Positions 52,142 to 62,342 of a DNA stretch of 64,000 nt are shown one piece after another. A program made the translations under genes and the position numbers. Within the stretch, counting starts at the first letter, position 1; every line of letters starts with the position of its first letter. The stretch comes from Didymella arachidicola. Lineage: Eukaryota > Ascomycota > Dothideomycetes > Pleosporales > Didymellaceae. Where the stretch lies: NCBI GenBank assembly GCA_016630955.3, contig CM050001.1, positions 1,054,001-1,118,000 of the forward strand, given 5' to 3'. The notes beneath the pieces were generated by a model. That model was not told the origin of the DNA. It saw nothing but the letters and a program-made list of their open reading frames with translations, and made no database searches.

Positions 52142-54560
52142 TTAACAGCAACCATGGGAATGCCTAGGGGACACAGTTCCGTGAATCTCTTGAGCATGTC
52201 GTTGCATGTGCATCTTGTCTGACAGGGGCACCTTACAAAGATTGCAGCTAATAACCTTTCCACTCTTAATTTGTCTCAAGTGCTTGCGTCCAAAATGCTT
52301 GCTAAGATCGCCTAGGGTACTAAAGGGATGTATGCGCTGTGCCAGCGGCAGTCTTTCGTTGCCTAGGCAAAGGAAACATACCTTCGGCCTTTTCTCCTTG
52401 TACACCGAGACCTTGGCTGCTTCTAGTGCTTCTTCCTCGTATTCTAGTTGGGTTTTGACGGGTGGGGCAGCGTTCCTGCTCCGCCCCGCTGTTCGGATAG
52501 GGTTCATTCCCCCCTCTTCAATGCCACAATACAGGGTAACCGCACGAATGGCTCTATTACGTCTGTCCATCTCCTCTTCTATGATGGTCCCTGGTTTGGA
52601 TAAGACCGAGTCGGCCAGCTCCCCTTGAGCTGGAAGCATAACGTCGTGAACTAGCTCCAGATCATCCTTAGTTTCTAAACCAGCAAGCTGCCGCTCGACA
52701 TCACGCACGGGCTGTTCAAACTCCCAGCGTTGCTTGATGTCTCGAAGAAGGGCATGCCGTCGATATTGCCTCTCCTTATTAATCTTGGAGGCAAGCGCTT
52801 TGTACTTAGGATGTTTTGTTGCATTAGGAACTGTACGTTTAAGATTTTCTCGTCAGTCAAGCAGGACACGAACAAAAGGATCATCATCTACAGATGCAGA
52901 CTGTTCCTGTGTGAGTCGTCGTGGCCGACGAGGATCAATTGAACGGCTCATAGTACAAGCCGCCCGCATGAGGGCTCCCTGGGGCTGGATGCCTCGCACG
53001 ACAGCCTGCGTGTCAACCGTAATACGTCGTGAGAGGTAGTGCTTCAAGAATGTCGATATGCTGGCATGGCCCATCATCAGGTTCTGCATAGCCTCACTAA
53101 CGTTGCCTACATACTACGTCAATTCTCCATCCTGCGTCACACACCTTCCATAGAATAGATCGCAGGACTTACCATTCTCATTAAACGCCTTTCCTCCGGC
53201 ATATCTCAGCGAATAAGGACGAGTGACTTGAGCAAACCCTGTGACCTCGCCCAAAGTCCGGATCCACGGCAGCAGGGTGGAGTAGGGAAGAGGCTCGTTG
53301 GGAGAGATGTCCCAACCATGCGGGGTCCGTACTGCTTTCCGAAACACAGGAATATCATCTAACATTGGATTCAGACCTAACGACAGCTCGTTGCGGCCTT
53401 GCGGAATAGTCAGCCTGCTTAGTTCCTCTGGAGAGGTTAGGTTGTAGGCTGCGAACGCCCGATCGCAGAAGAGCAAGCCAAGGAGGAAGACGTGCGGACT
53501 GAAGAGGAGCGTCTCATCGTACATAATCTCGGGGAGGGGGAAGGTATTCCTTAGAGAAAAGTCAGCAAGCGTATAGTTTCTAGCAGCGAATAATCACATA
53601 CAAGTCTTTAATACCAAGGTATTCCTTTGTGAATTCAAAGGTGAACTCCAGCAATACTCGATGAGGGCCACCCTCGGGATCCCGTAGCAGCGTAACTTTT
53701 ATATGCCGATAGCAAAGACCAAGAAGAGCCTGGGGCCGATTTGCTGTGAATCCACCTAGTTGTAAATAAAGCTGGGCTTGTATCCTGTAGCGTCCGTGGG
53801 AATATCTCTTTTCAGTTGTTACTAGATTCGTTTGCAGCACTCTGGCAAGATCCTCGATATACATGCAGGCTTTATCTCGACCTATTTTCTTTAGATCGTG
53901 CTTCTTCGCCAGCTTCCTTAGTACCTGTTGAATACATTAGACATGAGTACTAATGTAAGACTAAAACTAGGCTAGCTGTTCATACCTTGCGCATGCTTCG
54001 GTTCATTTTCCCATCTAGTTTTACACCAACTGCTCTTTCATACACCAGGCGGAAAGCCTTCCAATACGTGCCTAGGGAGCTGGCGAGCTTGGTTCCTCGG
54101 CGTTTCCTCCCGCTTTTTCCCTGGCGCTGGCTAAGTAGCCAGTCAAAGAACGTGTATAGAGTAGCGACGGATACGGTTGCATAGTCACGATAGCGATCTT
54201 TCTTGAGGTACGTCCAGCATCTATACTGGGGTTAGTCCATGCGTTCTAGGCCGAGCTACAAAGGGAACAGAAGACGTACTGATTCCACTGGTTTTCCATA
54301 TGATTGAGCAAACGAGTACTGCTGTCCTTGTAGTCCTCTTTCACGAACTCTTGTTCGTTGAAGATTTCCAGCTGTTGAAGATAGTACTCAGGCGGATGAT
54401 CCTCGTTCGGGAAGAGCCATGCTTCATCCTCATCATTCTCATTGTTCTTGTTGGCATATTCGTTGACGCCTGCTAGATCTGTATCCAGCTCTATACCATC
54501 GTCTCTCCCAGTGTAATCGCTGTCATTGAAGGAACTCTTGACTGGTGAACATCGTCGCAT
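52142..54560 (-). pseudogene. DUF3435 tyrosine recombinase (Starship-captain family) with one nonsense codon
   Basis: Five exons (54560-54280, 54220-53986, 53924-53602, 53549-53173, 53106-52142) join in frame across 52-66 base introns, three with clear CTAAC/CTGAC branch sites, giving 726 codons. The only lesion is an in-frame TGA at 52853-52855 (LLD-TGA-RENLKRT), consistent with CGA to TGA. Motifs: FFDWLLSQRQGKSG, GGFTANRPQALLGLCYRH (first Arg box), PYSLRYAGGKAFNENG (second Arg), QNLMMGHASISTFLKHYLSR (His and Tyr nucleophile). The C-terminus has two C2H2 fingers (CFLCLG...HFGRKH; CNLCKVPLSDKMHMQRHAQEIH). DUF3435 (PF11917) is the tyrosine recombinase family that moves giant Starship elements; not every member is a captain. 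Truncation at the TGA would remove the fingers but keep the putative catalytic residues. Confidence 0.8.
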
Positions 54561-55040
54561 GGCGCGCAGTAGAGGCAGAGCGATTAGAAGCAGAGTATGT
54601 GTCTATGGCTATGCGTCCGAGACAATGCGTAAAGGGAGGATAGAATAATGCGACGCGAATTTGAGTTTGGACGACAATACAGGCTGCAAAATAGGAGGCA
54701 AGAAAAGGAGGACAACGCTCTTATTTGTGTTGCTCTAGACAGCGAGGAAGGAGCCTTTAGTACTCCACTGACAGGACGACCTCAGACGTGATCAGCATTC
54801 ACCTGTAGTGTTTAGAAGAGCGAGTCAGGTCGCAGACGTGCTGCATGCAGCGTTCCTGACGAGAAATAGAACTGGCCTATTTAACGCATACGCTAGCCAA
54901 GGTAGGAAAGCCGGAGATGTTTTCGCTCGGGCCACAGCCCGCACTATTAAGGGGATTTTGCGGCAAGTCAGCATCAAGAAACGGCGTCACAAACCCCCAA
55001 AATCAGCAGCCAAATCGCCGTTGAATTGTTTAAGATAGTA
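54561..55040. other. upstream region of the recombinase; doubtful small frame
   Basis: GC-normal. A 76-codon plus frame at 54808-55038 ends with a basic tail (SIKKRRHKPPKSAAKSP) but lacks other support. TA-rich RIP debris begins sharply near 55040. Confidence 0.35.
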
Positions 55041-55455
55041 AATAAAAACCCTATAATATACTAAATTAGTTTATAATATACCTTAATATATAATATAGTA
55101 GTAATACGTAAATATACTCCTATAATATAACTATAAGCTGCTAGTAAAGCGCCTTATAAAGCTAGAAAAGAAAGTAGTTATAGTATATATACTTAAGGAG
55201 TCTAATTATAGACTACCCTTCTTAAAGGTAAATATATAAGATATAGTAGATAAACTACTAAGAAAGTATAGTAGTAACTCTATTAGTAAGAACTAGGTTA
55301 ATAACTTTATAAAGCGTATACTTAAGCTATAAACGTAATAGACCTACCTATATAATTGCTATTAAGCTGCCTATAAGAACCTAGTAGTTATTTAGCCTTA
55401 GTTTATACTTATTTAGTTTATAAAGGCAAAGTATAGTATTATAGATAAAGGTATA

Positions 55456-57320
55456 ACGTACCTTACAGGTAAGTAGGCTACCCTGTCTAGTAGGCTACTT
55501 TTGCTAAGACTACACTAAACTTTACATTAAATTATAGTATAGTAATAGCACCTCGCGTATAGGGGTTCTAAGGAAGACGTCCTAGCAAGGTCTATAGTAG
55601 ATAAGTGTTATTTACACGTTTGCGCGTTGTGCCCTATCTCTCCGCACGTTCTACACCGTTGTTAGGATAGTTCACCTCCTTTAGCGCGCATCCTCTTCTT
55701 TAGCTTCTTACTATCACCACGCACGCTAAACTCCTTTAGAGCAGTTAAACGCTGTACCTCTTTAACTATTATACTCCCTCCTGTTTAAATGCGCTTCCTT
55801 TTATGTAATTTGCGCTCTGTTGCAGCTGCTAGAGCCTCTCGAAGCTTATTACGTTCCTTTCTTATTAACGCAAGCTAGTGCGCTACCTTTGCTCCCCCCT
55901 TTGCATAGTGCTCTAGCGCGCTATACACTGAATTTGGTGAGCTGCCCTGCTGCCTCTTATACTTGTCTTGAATTAGAGTTAATTACAACTAAAATTTAAG
56001 CAGGTTTTTAGGGGTTTAGGACTGCTAGGGCTTGTTGTTAGTAGGTAGTTAGGGTAATAGAGTCCGTAGCCTTACATTAAGGGTTGATATAACCCGTTCT
56101 AGGTTAAAGGGGACTAATCTAGCGCCTCGGAACCCTCCCTAGATATTGCTAGGGGTGATAGTCGCGTTATATGCTGCTCTTAAGTATACTAGGAACAACT
56201 GCTTGTCTATGTAGTTAATCCGGTTACGCGAGAGCTTATTAACCTAATGCCTGTACTCCTGCTTTAAAGGGGCAAAACAACCTACATTAAGCGGCTGCAA
56301 GAGGTGCAATAAGTGCGCAGGCATTGTAAGAGTTACAATCTTGTTCTCTTTATAGTATTAGGTGAATGCTGCGGCCTAGTAGCTCTTATAGCCGTCTATA
56401 AGTAGCAAACAGTAGGTCCTATAGGTACGCTCCTTAGTATGCCTGTTAAAGTGCTTTAACTAGTTAAGACTAAGCTTATTGTTAGTCTAGCTGTTCTTAG
56501 AGACCCTAATTACCTAGTCCTAGGGCAGATCTTTGTCCTTAGACTAGTTAGTAGTGTAGGTTTTAGCTTTAAGGATAATAAAGGGTAGAATAGCCTACCC
56601 TGCAGCATTTACGCCTAAGATTAATATAGCCTACTCCTTATTGCCTAGCTGTATCTGCTTTGCTTATCCTTAGTTCTCTACGTCTGCAACTACTGCTCTA
56701 GGGGTAATCTAACCTATTGCAAAGCTAGTCTTGTTAAAGTTGTACATGTCTTTGTCTATAATGCTATACTTAGCTTTAACATTAGCTACTAGGCTAAACT
56801 AGCCCTATATTATCTTAGGATCTTTGTAGAGGGCTCTCTTATAGTTATACTTGCAACTAAACTTTACTTTTAGCCTTAGTTAACGCTTTACAAACGTACT
56901 AGGCTAATTTTAGCTAACAGGGGCTATTCTACGCTCTTATTGCAGCAAATTAGCTATATTAGCTACATCTAATAAGCAAGGGGGTTCTCCTTGCTATATA
57001 AGGTAAAGAATATAATTAACAATCGCCTCCTCTGCGTGCTTATCTAGATACCGTTGGCTAGGCATAGAATTAACTCTTAAGGGCTGTCTAGCGCGTTATT
57101 AGGCTAGTGTAGTTCAGGGCATATTAAAGATAGCTGCAACGCGTTACAGGGAGAGATTCGCATCCTGTTTAATAGCTTAAAGTATAAGCTGTATCTAAGC
57201 TTCTTTTAACGCGTCTAATTAACCTTATTATTAAGGTATTAGTATAGGGAGAGAGTTTTAGTGTAGTCTTAGCAAAAGTAGCCTACTAGACAGGGTAGCC
57301 TACTTACCTGTAAGGTACGT
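55456..57320 (-). mobile_element. DNA transposon T9, RIP-degraded, inserted in T10
   Basis: Inverted repeats of about 64 bases, apparently perfect, begin ACGTACCTTACAGGTAAGTA; TA flanks both ends (55454-55455, 57321-57322). AGTAGGCTAC repeats at a 17-base period. Removing T9 rejoins the T10 codons KGI-YNFNK, showing that T9 landed in the TA of TATAAC. Confidence 0.85.
55608..57200 (-). pseudogene. T9 transposase remnant with CCHC tail
   Basis: On the minus strand the C-terminus reads QRCRTCGEIGHNAQTCK and TAA (55608-55610), a complete CCHC knuckle. Upstream, fragments correspond to HLLQPLNVGCFAPLK, KENKIVTLTMP, LLLIDGYKSY and YNFNKTSFAIG, with frequent TAG/TAA codons where T7 and T8 have Trp, Gln or Arg. 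No large deletion is apparent. Dead by RIP-type mutation while its ends remain intact, so it could in principle be mobilised in trans. Confidence 0.75.
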
Positions 57321-58314
57321 TATATAACTTTAATAAGTCTAGCTTCCTAATAGGTAAGATTTTATTATAGCTTATTATTATAGGCTTAGAGAAGCCTAGA
57401 AAGTAGAAGAAACTCTAACCTAGTAATTATTAGTAGGAAGCTTTACTTAAAGTATAACTTTAATAGAAGCTTAGAAAGTAAAAGAAACTCTAACCTAGTA
57501 ATTATAAGTAGGCTATATTAGTATAAGGTATTAGGTTAATAGGGAAGGTATTTCTACTATTTCTTATTCTTATAGGTAAGGTTCTTATCTCTAACTAGTT
57601 TACTAAAGACCTCCTATAGAACTAGGTTGTTTAAGTTAGTCCTACTAGCTAGACTAATAATAATTTAGCACTTACCTAGCTCTACTACTTTAATATGTAT
57701 ATAAAGCCTATTAGAGTCTATAGGCTACTTATTATTAATAGCTATAAGAGCTACTATTTAGTAGATTTCTAGAATCTTTATAAAGAAAATAAGATAATTA
57801 CTCTCTATATACTACTATACTTATTATACCTGCTGTAGCTACTTAACATTACCTACTTCTTACTACTAAAGCGCTTATATAGTAATAAGGTTTCGGCCTT
57901 AGTATATAGTTATATCTACTATATTAATAAGGAAACCTTCCTATTAGCTTTTAAAGCAGCATTTAAGAAAATATTATAGTAGAGAATATTCGCGTAGGCT
58001 TTAGAGGTGCTAGGCTAGTCCTATATAACCTAGAGGCTATAATATTAAAGCTTAACATGCGCCTACGCGCGCTAACTCTACTAAAACCTAGTAATGTTAC
58101 CTAGGAGCTAAAGACACTATATAACGCTTATAAAGTAGAGAAGTGGTTAACTCTAATTTAAAAGTAGATTTAAATTTATTAAGGGTCTCTAGTAAGTTCT
58201 TTAGATAAGTAGGTTATATAGTTAGTAAAGGGTGCTTAGTAGATAGCTTATAATATAGTATTAATATAGAAGGAAATAGGCTACCTTTAAGATACTATAG
58301 AAGCTGTTGAAGTC

Positions 58315-58819
58315 GTACTTTAAGCAAAGCTCGTAAGCACTAATTCTATTGGTTCTCGGGGATGAGTACGGTGACAGGAAGCCGAAGGGGTCGGTTGCAA
58401 TAAGGTGTACAGATACGATCTGTCAGTCTTGAGAGCAGGGTAACGATGAGTAGTACAGAGTAGACTGTCTAGCTCGAAGGTTGGTTTTGAGATCCAAAGA
58501 CAAACTTGATAACTTAGGTTGAACACGAACCATAAGGGTTGTGTTCCTACGTACTTATATACTAAAGAGATATCCTATGCTCGACTTGCTCGACGTGAGC
58601 TTCGTGAGCGTCTGCTCGACTTGCTCGACGTGAGCTGCGTGAGCTGGGCACGTGAGGATCCACTTGCTCGAGTGCCAAGGCGTGAGCGAGGTCACGTGAC
58701 CGTGGGAACACCACGTCACAACCGTGCCGCACGGGGAGCCCCCGTAACCATACTGCCCGAGTCCTTTTCTTGAGCGCTGACAGCCTGTCAGCAATTGGCT
58801 GGTATAAGAGTTCGTAACA
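58315..58819 (-). mobile_element. solo LTR C of the Gypsy family (505 bases, sense = minus)
   Basis: TGTTGAAGTCGTACTTTAAG ... AGTTCGTAACA flanked by GAAGC at 58310-58314 and 58820-58824. Conserved R/U5 part and a TATATAAG box (minus sense, near 58555) next to its own motif array; a single CACGTG lies beyond the array. It sits in the T10 remnant. Confidence 0.88.
58579..58690 (-). promoter_or_regulatory. U3 motif array of LTR C (GCTCGAC / GTGAGC units)
   Basis: GCTCGAC occurs four times and GTGAGC five times in 112 bases, including a near-perfect repeat of GCTCGACTTGCTCGACGTGA. Same position as the arrays in LTRs A, B and D but a different motif. Confidence 0.55.
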
Positions 58820-59364
58820 GAAGCATCTATAAAGTATAAGACCTATAAGTAATATTATATACGCGTAGAGGAGACTCTTATAGTTAGTAAAGTAGCTAAC
58901 TTAATTATAAAAAAGAAGGGTAGAGGTTATAGTAAGGGTAAGACGCCTGTAAAGAGGGTGTGTGTTAGGTAACACTATAGGCGTTATAGTAAGATTAGAC
59001 ATAACTCCTATACCTATAAGAAAGATATAGAGAACGTAGATACTAGTAATATATCTAAATAGTATTAATATACTCTATAAAGTGTAGTTAATTATTATAG
59101 TATTATATAAAGTTACTATATATGCAGATTAGTAGCATTAGATAGGCAACTTACTTAGGTAGGTAACTTGCTTATAAAATACATTAATCTAATTACTATA
59201 TATAATACTACTCCTATAAAGAAATAAATTCTAAAGGCTATTTATATAGGAACTAGGCCTACTATAGAAGTCTATTAGTAACCTTATAGGGTATCTCTAG
59301 GATAGAGTATAAGTATTTATATTTAAGAACCTTATATATTAAGCACCTTTTAATTCTAATACCT

Positions 59365-59552
59365 AAGGGCGTAAGTTTAGAATATATATAATACTACCTA
59401 TAGGTGTAAGTTTAGAGTACCTCTACTTCTACTACCTATAGGTAAGGTTTAGAATATATATAATACTACTAAAGAGTATAAGTTTAGAGTACTACTATAC
59501 TACCTATAGGTGTAAGTTTAGAGTAACCTCTACTACCTATAGGTATAAGTTT
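59365..59552. repeat. minisatellite in RIP debris
   Basis: About six imperfect units containing TACCTATAGGTGTAAGTTTA with GAGTA or GAATATATATAATA spacers. Very TA-rich. Confidence 0.75.
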
Positions 59553-60549
59553 AGAGAATAAGTAAAATAATATTATAGTATTTACCTTATAAATAATAGG
59601 TTAAGGCCTAACTAATATACTAGCTAATAGTAGGCCTACCTATTTAAAGTTAACCTAAGAGGAGCTTAAGGCTCTATAGAAGAGGCTATAACTCTAAGCG
59701 CGTATATAGCTAAGGACTAAAAGCTAGGTACTAGTAACTACCTACGCCCCTTTTATCCTTAACTAGAGATAGATTAATAGTAGCACTAGCCTCTAGGTAT
59801 AAGTTATAGAACTCTACCTCTATAATAGTTATAGTAGCTTCTCTAGCTAAGGTTTTTTCTTTCTATAGAATAGAGATTTTCTAGAGCCTAGTAGCTATAC
59901 TTTATATAAGAATAGGAACTCTAAGTAGCTTAGAGTAAGGTATAAGAAGAAGAGGGGCTATTATTATAGGATACCTCTCTAATACCTCTTAGCCCTAACT
60001 TAGAAATACCTATAGTAAGGGCTAGGCTGTATATAGGCTCTCTCTATATATAATTCTATTAAATCTAGAGGGTTATACCTTAAGAATTTATTTAATATCT
60101 AGATATTACTCTAATTTAGCCTTAAAGCTATTCTATCTACCTAAAGTCTAATTACCTACCTATAGTAAACTTATATAGCCTTATTAGCTACTTAAAGCTT
60201 ACTAATTTCCTATTATACTAAAACTAGCTTAATATACCTTATATATAAGCAGAATATATAGGTAAGTAGAATATATAGTTTTAATAGTTAAATCTCTATT
60301 TATACTTCTATATAGCTCCTTTAATACTAGGTAGTAAATTTTAAATTTTTTTATAGTAGAGCTATAAGTATATAAGGAAGCTATCTTTAGAATCTAGAAG
60401 CTATAGCTAGAGTAGAAAACTAGCTATTAAAGAGAATATAAAATTTAGGGATTATCTAGACCTACGTTTCTATTTCTCTAGAGCTAGAGAAGCTAGAGCT
60501 TAGTAACTTATAAGGCTTAACGTATTTCTATATAATATATAACATACCC
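59553..60549. other. TA-rich RIP debris
   Basis: About 1 kb of A/T-dominated sequence with dense stops on all frames; no protein remnant could be identified with confidence. Confidence 0.5.
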
Positions 60550-61743
60550 TATAGGTAAGCTAATTAATAGGTAAGCTAATTACTTTTACTAAGACTATAC
60601 TAAAACCTAACCTATTTTAGCCTAAAATACTATACTTTAGCCCTATAAGGTGTAGTATAGTATAAAATATTATTTAGAGACCTCTTCTATATTAATCTTA
60701 TATGTTTACGCGTTATATCTAGTCTAATTGCACCTTCTATAGCGCCTTTAGCTTAGCTTACCCTCTTAAGCGCGTACCTGCTTCTTTACCTTCTTTCTAT
60801 TACTACGCGCCCTAAACTCCTTTAGAGCTGCTAGTTACTACCTATCTTTTACTATTAGGGTCCTTTCTTTGTAGACCTACTTTCTTTTATATAATTTTTA
60901 TTACGTAGTAGCTTTATTAGCTACTTAAAGCTTCTTAATTTCCTATTATACTAAAACTAGCTTATATAATAAAATAGCTCCCCTTTTTATATAGTACTTA
61001 AGCGCGCTAAGCATAGAGTTAGGTAAGCTACTCTACTACTTCTTATACCTCTCTTAAATTATAGTAGATTATAACTTAAATTCTAGGGTATTACTTAGAG
61101 TTTAGAACTACTAGAGTATATTATTAGTAGAGAGTAGTAGTAATAGAGTCTAAAGCTTTATATTAAGAGCTATTATAACCTATTCTAGGTTAAAGAGGAC
61201 TAATCTAGCACCTTAGAACCCTTTCTAGATATTACTAGTAGTAAATACTATATTATAGGCTGCTTTAAAGTAAAGTAGGAACTTAGTCTTAGTAAGGTAG
61301 ATAATCTAGTTACGTATAAGTAATTTAGCTTAGCGCCTATATATAGTTTTTAAAGGGGCGAAATAGCCTATATTAAGTAGCTATAGGAGGTATAATAAGT
61401 ATAGAGGTATATATATAGTAATAGTCTTATTATACTTATAGTATTACTAGAATTAGAGTAATTTATAGCTCTTATAGCTATTAATAATTAGTAGTTAGTA
61501 GCTACTAATAGTACGCTCCTTTATATACGTATTAAAGTGCTTTAACTACTTAAAGCTAAGCTTATTTATAGTCTAGCTATTAGTAGAGACTCTAATAACC
61601 TAATCCTAGGGTAGGTCTTCTTCCTTATACTAGCTAGTAAGGTAGTAGTATACTTTAAAGATAATAAAGGGCGGAATAGCCTATTCTTTTATATTAATAC
61701 CCTATATAACTATTATCTACTTCTAGTTACCTAGCTAGACTAC
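60550..61743 (-). mobile_element. RIP-degraded transposon T11, truncated by the Gypsy element
   Basis: The left end resembles the T9 terminus (ACCCTATAGGTAAGCTAATT and CTTTTACTAAGACTATACTA) with GGTAAGCTAATTA repeated at a 16-base period. The interior aligns by eye with T9 (CACCTTCTATAGCGCC region, then the Lys-rich and DDE parts). At 61743 the transposase codons for NRDWVTIIQG are cut by the LTR of the Gypsy element. Confidence 0.65.
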
Positions 61744-62212
61744 TGTTGAAGTCGTACTTTAAGCAAAGCTCGTAAGCACTAATTCTATTGGTTCTCAGGG
61801 ATGAGTACGGTGACAGGAAGCCGAGGGGGTTGGTTGCAATAAGGTGTACAGATACGATCTGTCAGTCTTGAGAGCAGGGTAACGATGAGTAGTACAGAGT
61901 AGACTGTCTAGCTCGAAGGTTGGGTTTGAGATCCAAAGACAAACTTGATAACTTAGGTTGAACACACACTGTAAGAGTTGTGTTCCTACTAGAATATATA
62001 CTTAGTAGGAAAGCTAGAGTATCCCTTAATGCGCCTTGTTCCCTTGTAACTCGGGATGCATTGTCTTCCCGGGATGTGGTGGCATCCTGTGATTCTTGGG
62101 ATGACGCTTCTTGGCGGGATGTCGACGCATGTCACGTGACACGTGACACGCTGTCATCCAAGCGCTTGCCCCGCTTCCCATCAGTACCTTGTTTCCTTCA
62201 GAGATCGTAACA
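61744..62212 (-). repeat. 3' LTR (D) of the Gypsy element, 469 bases
   Basis: Plus strand TGTTGAAGTCGTACTTTAAG to AGATCGTAACA; in element sense TGTTACGATCTC...ACTTCAACA. It has the conserved R/U5 part, TATATATT box, motif array and paired CACGTG block. The polypurine tract abuts it directly, which fixes the element orientation. Confidence 0.9.
62052..62122 (-). promoter_or_regulatory. U3 motif array of LTR D (GGGATG/CATCCC units)
   Basis: GGGATG occurs four times and CATCC once within 71 bases (CGGGATGCATTG, CCGGGATGTGGTGGCATCC, GCGGGATGTCG). It occupies the place of the unrelated arrays in LTRs A-C. Confidence 0.55.
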
Positions 62213-62228
62213 CTACCTCCCCCCTTCC
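62213..62228 (-). promoter_or_regulatory. polypurine tract of the Gypsy element
   Basis: Minus strand GGAAGGGGGGAGGTAG immediately before TGTTACGATC, as expected for the plus-strand primer at the 5' edge of a 3' LTR. Confidence 0.85.
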
Positions 62229-62342
62229 AGCATATCGTCCTCGATATATTGTTTATCCGTGCCGTGGGTCGCAGGGTAGGTCTCTCTCTTATAAGTACTG
62301 TTCGTAGGTCGCTTCTTATGAAGTTCCATAGCCTCCCTAACC

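Larger units (their letters stand above)
55050..59184 (+). mobile_element. RIP-degraded transposon T10 containing T9 and a solo LTR
   Basis: Plus-strand remnants of a CCHC-tailed pogo-like transposase: LEKKVVIVYILKE, KAKYSIIDKGI, then after T9 YNFNKSSFLIGKIL, TKDLL, YRLLIINSYKSY, NKETFLLAFKAAFKK, and after the solo LTR a tail matching CX2CX4HX4C (YRRYSKIRHNSYTYKK). The right TIR reads inwards ATGTATTTTATAAGCAAGTT from 59184, with AAGCAAGTT/AAGTAAGTT at a 17-base period. The left end is not identified. A segment of about 45 bases is duplicated at 57392-57436 and 57467-57509. Confidence 0.7.
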
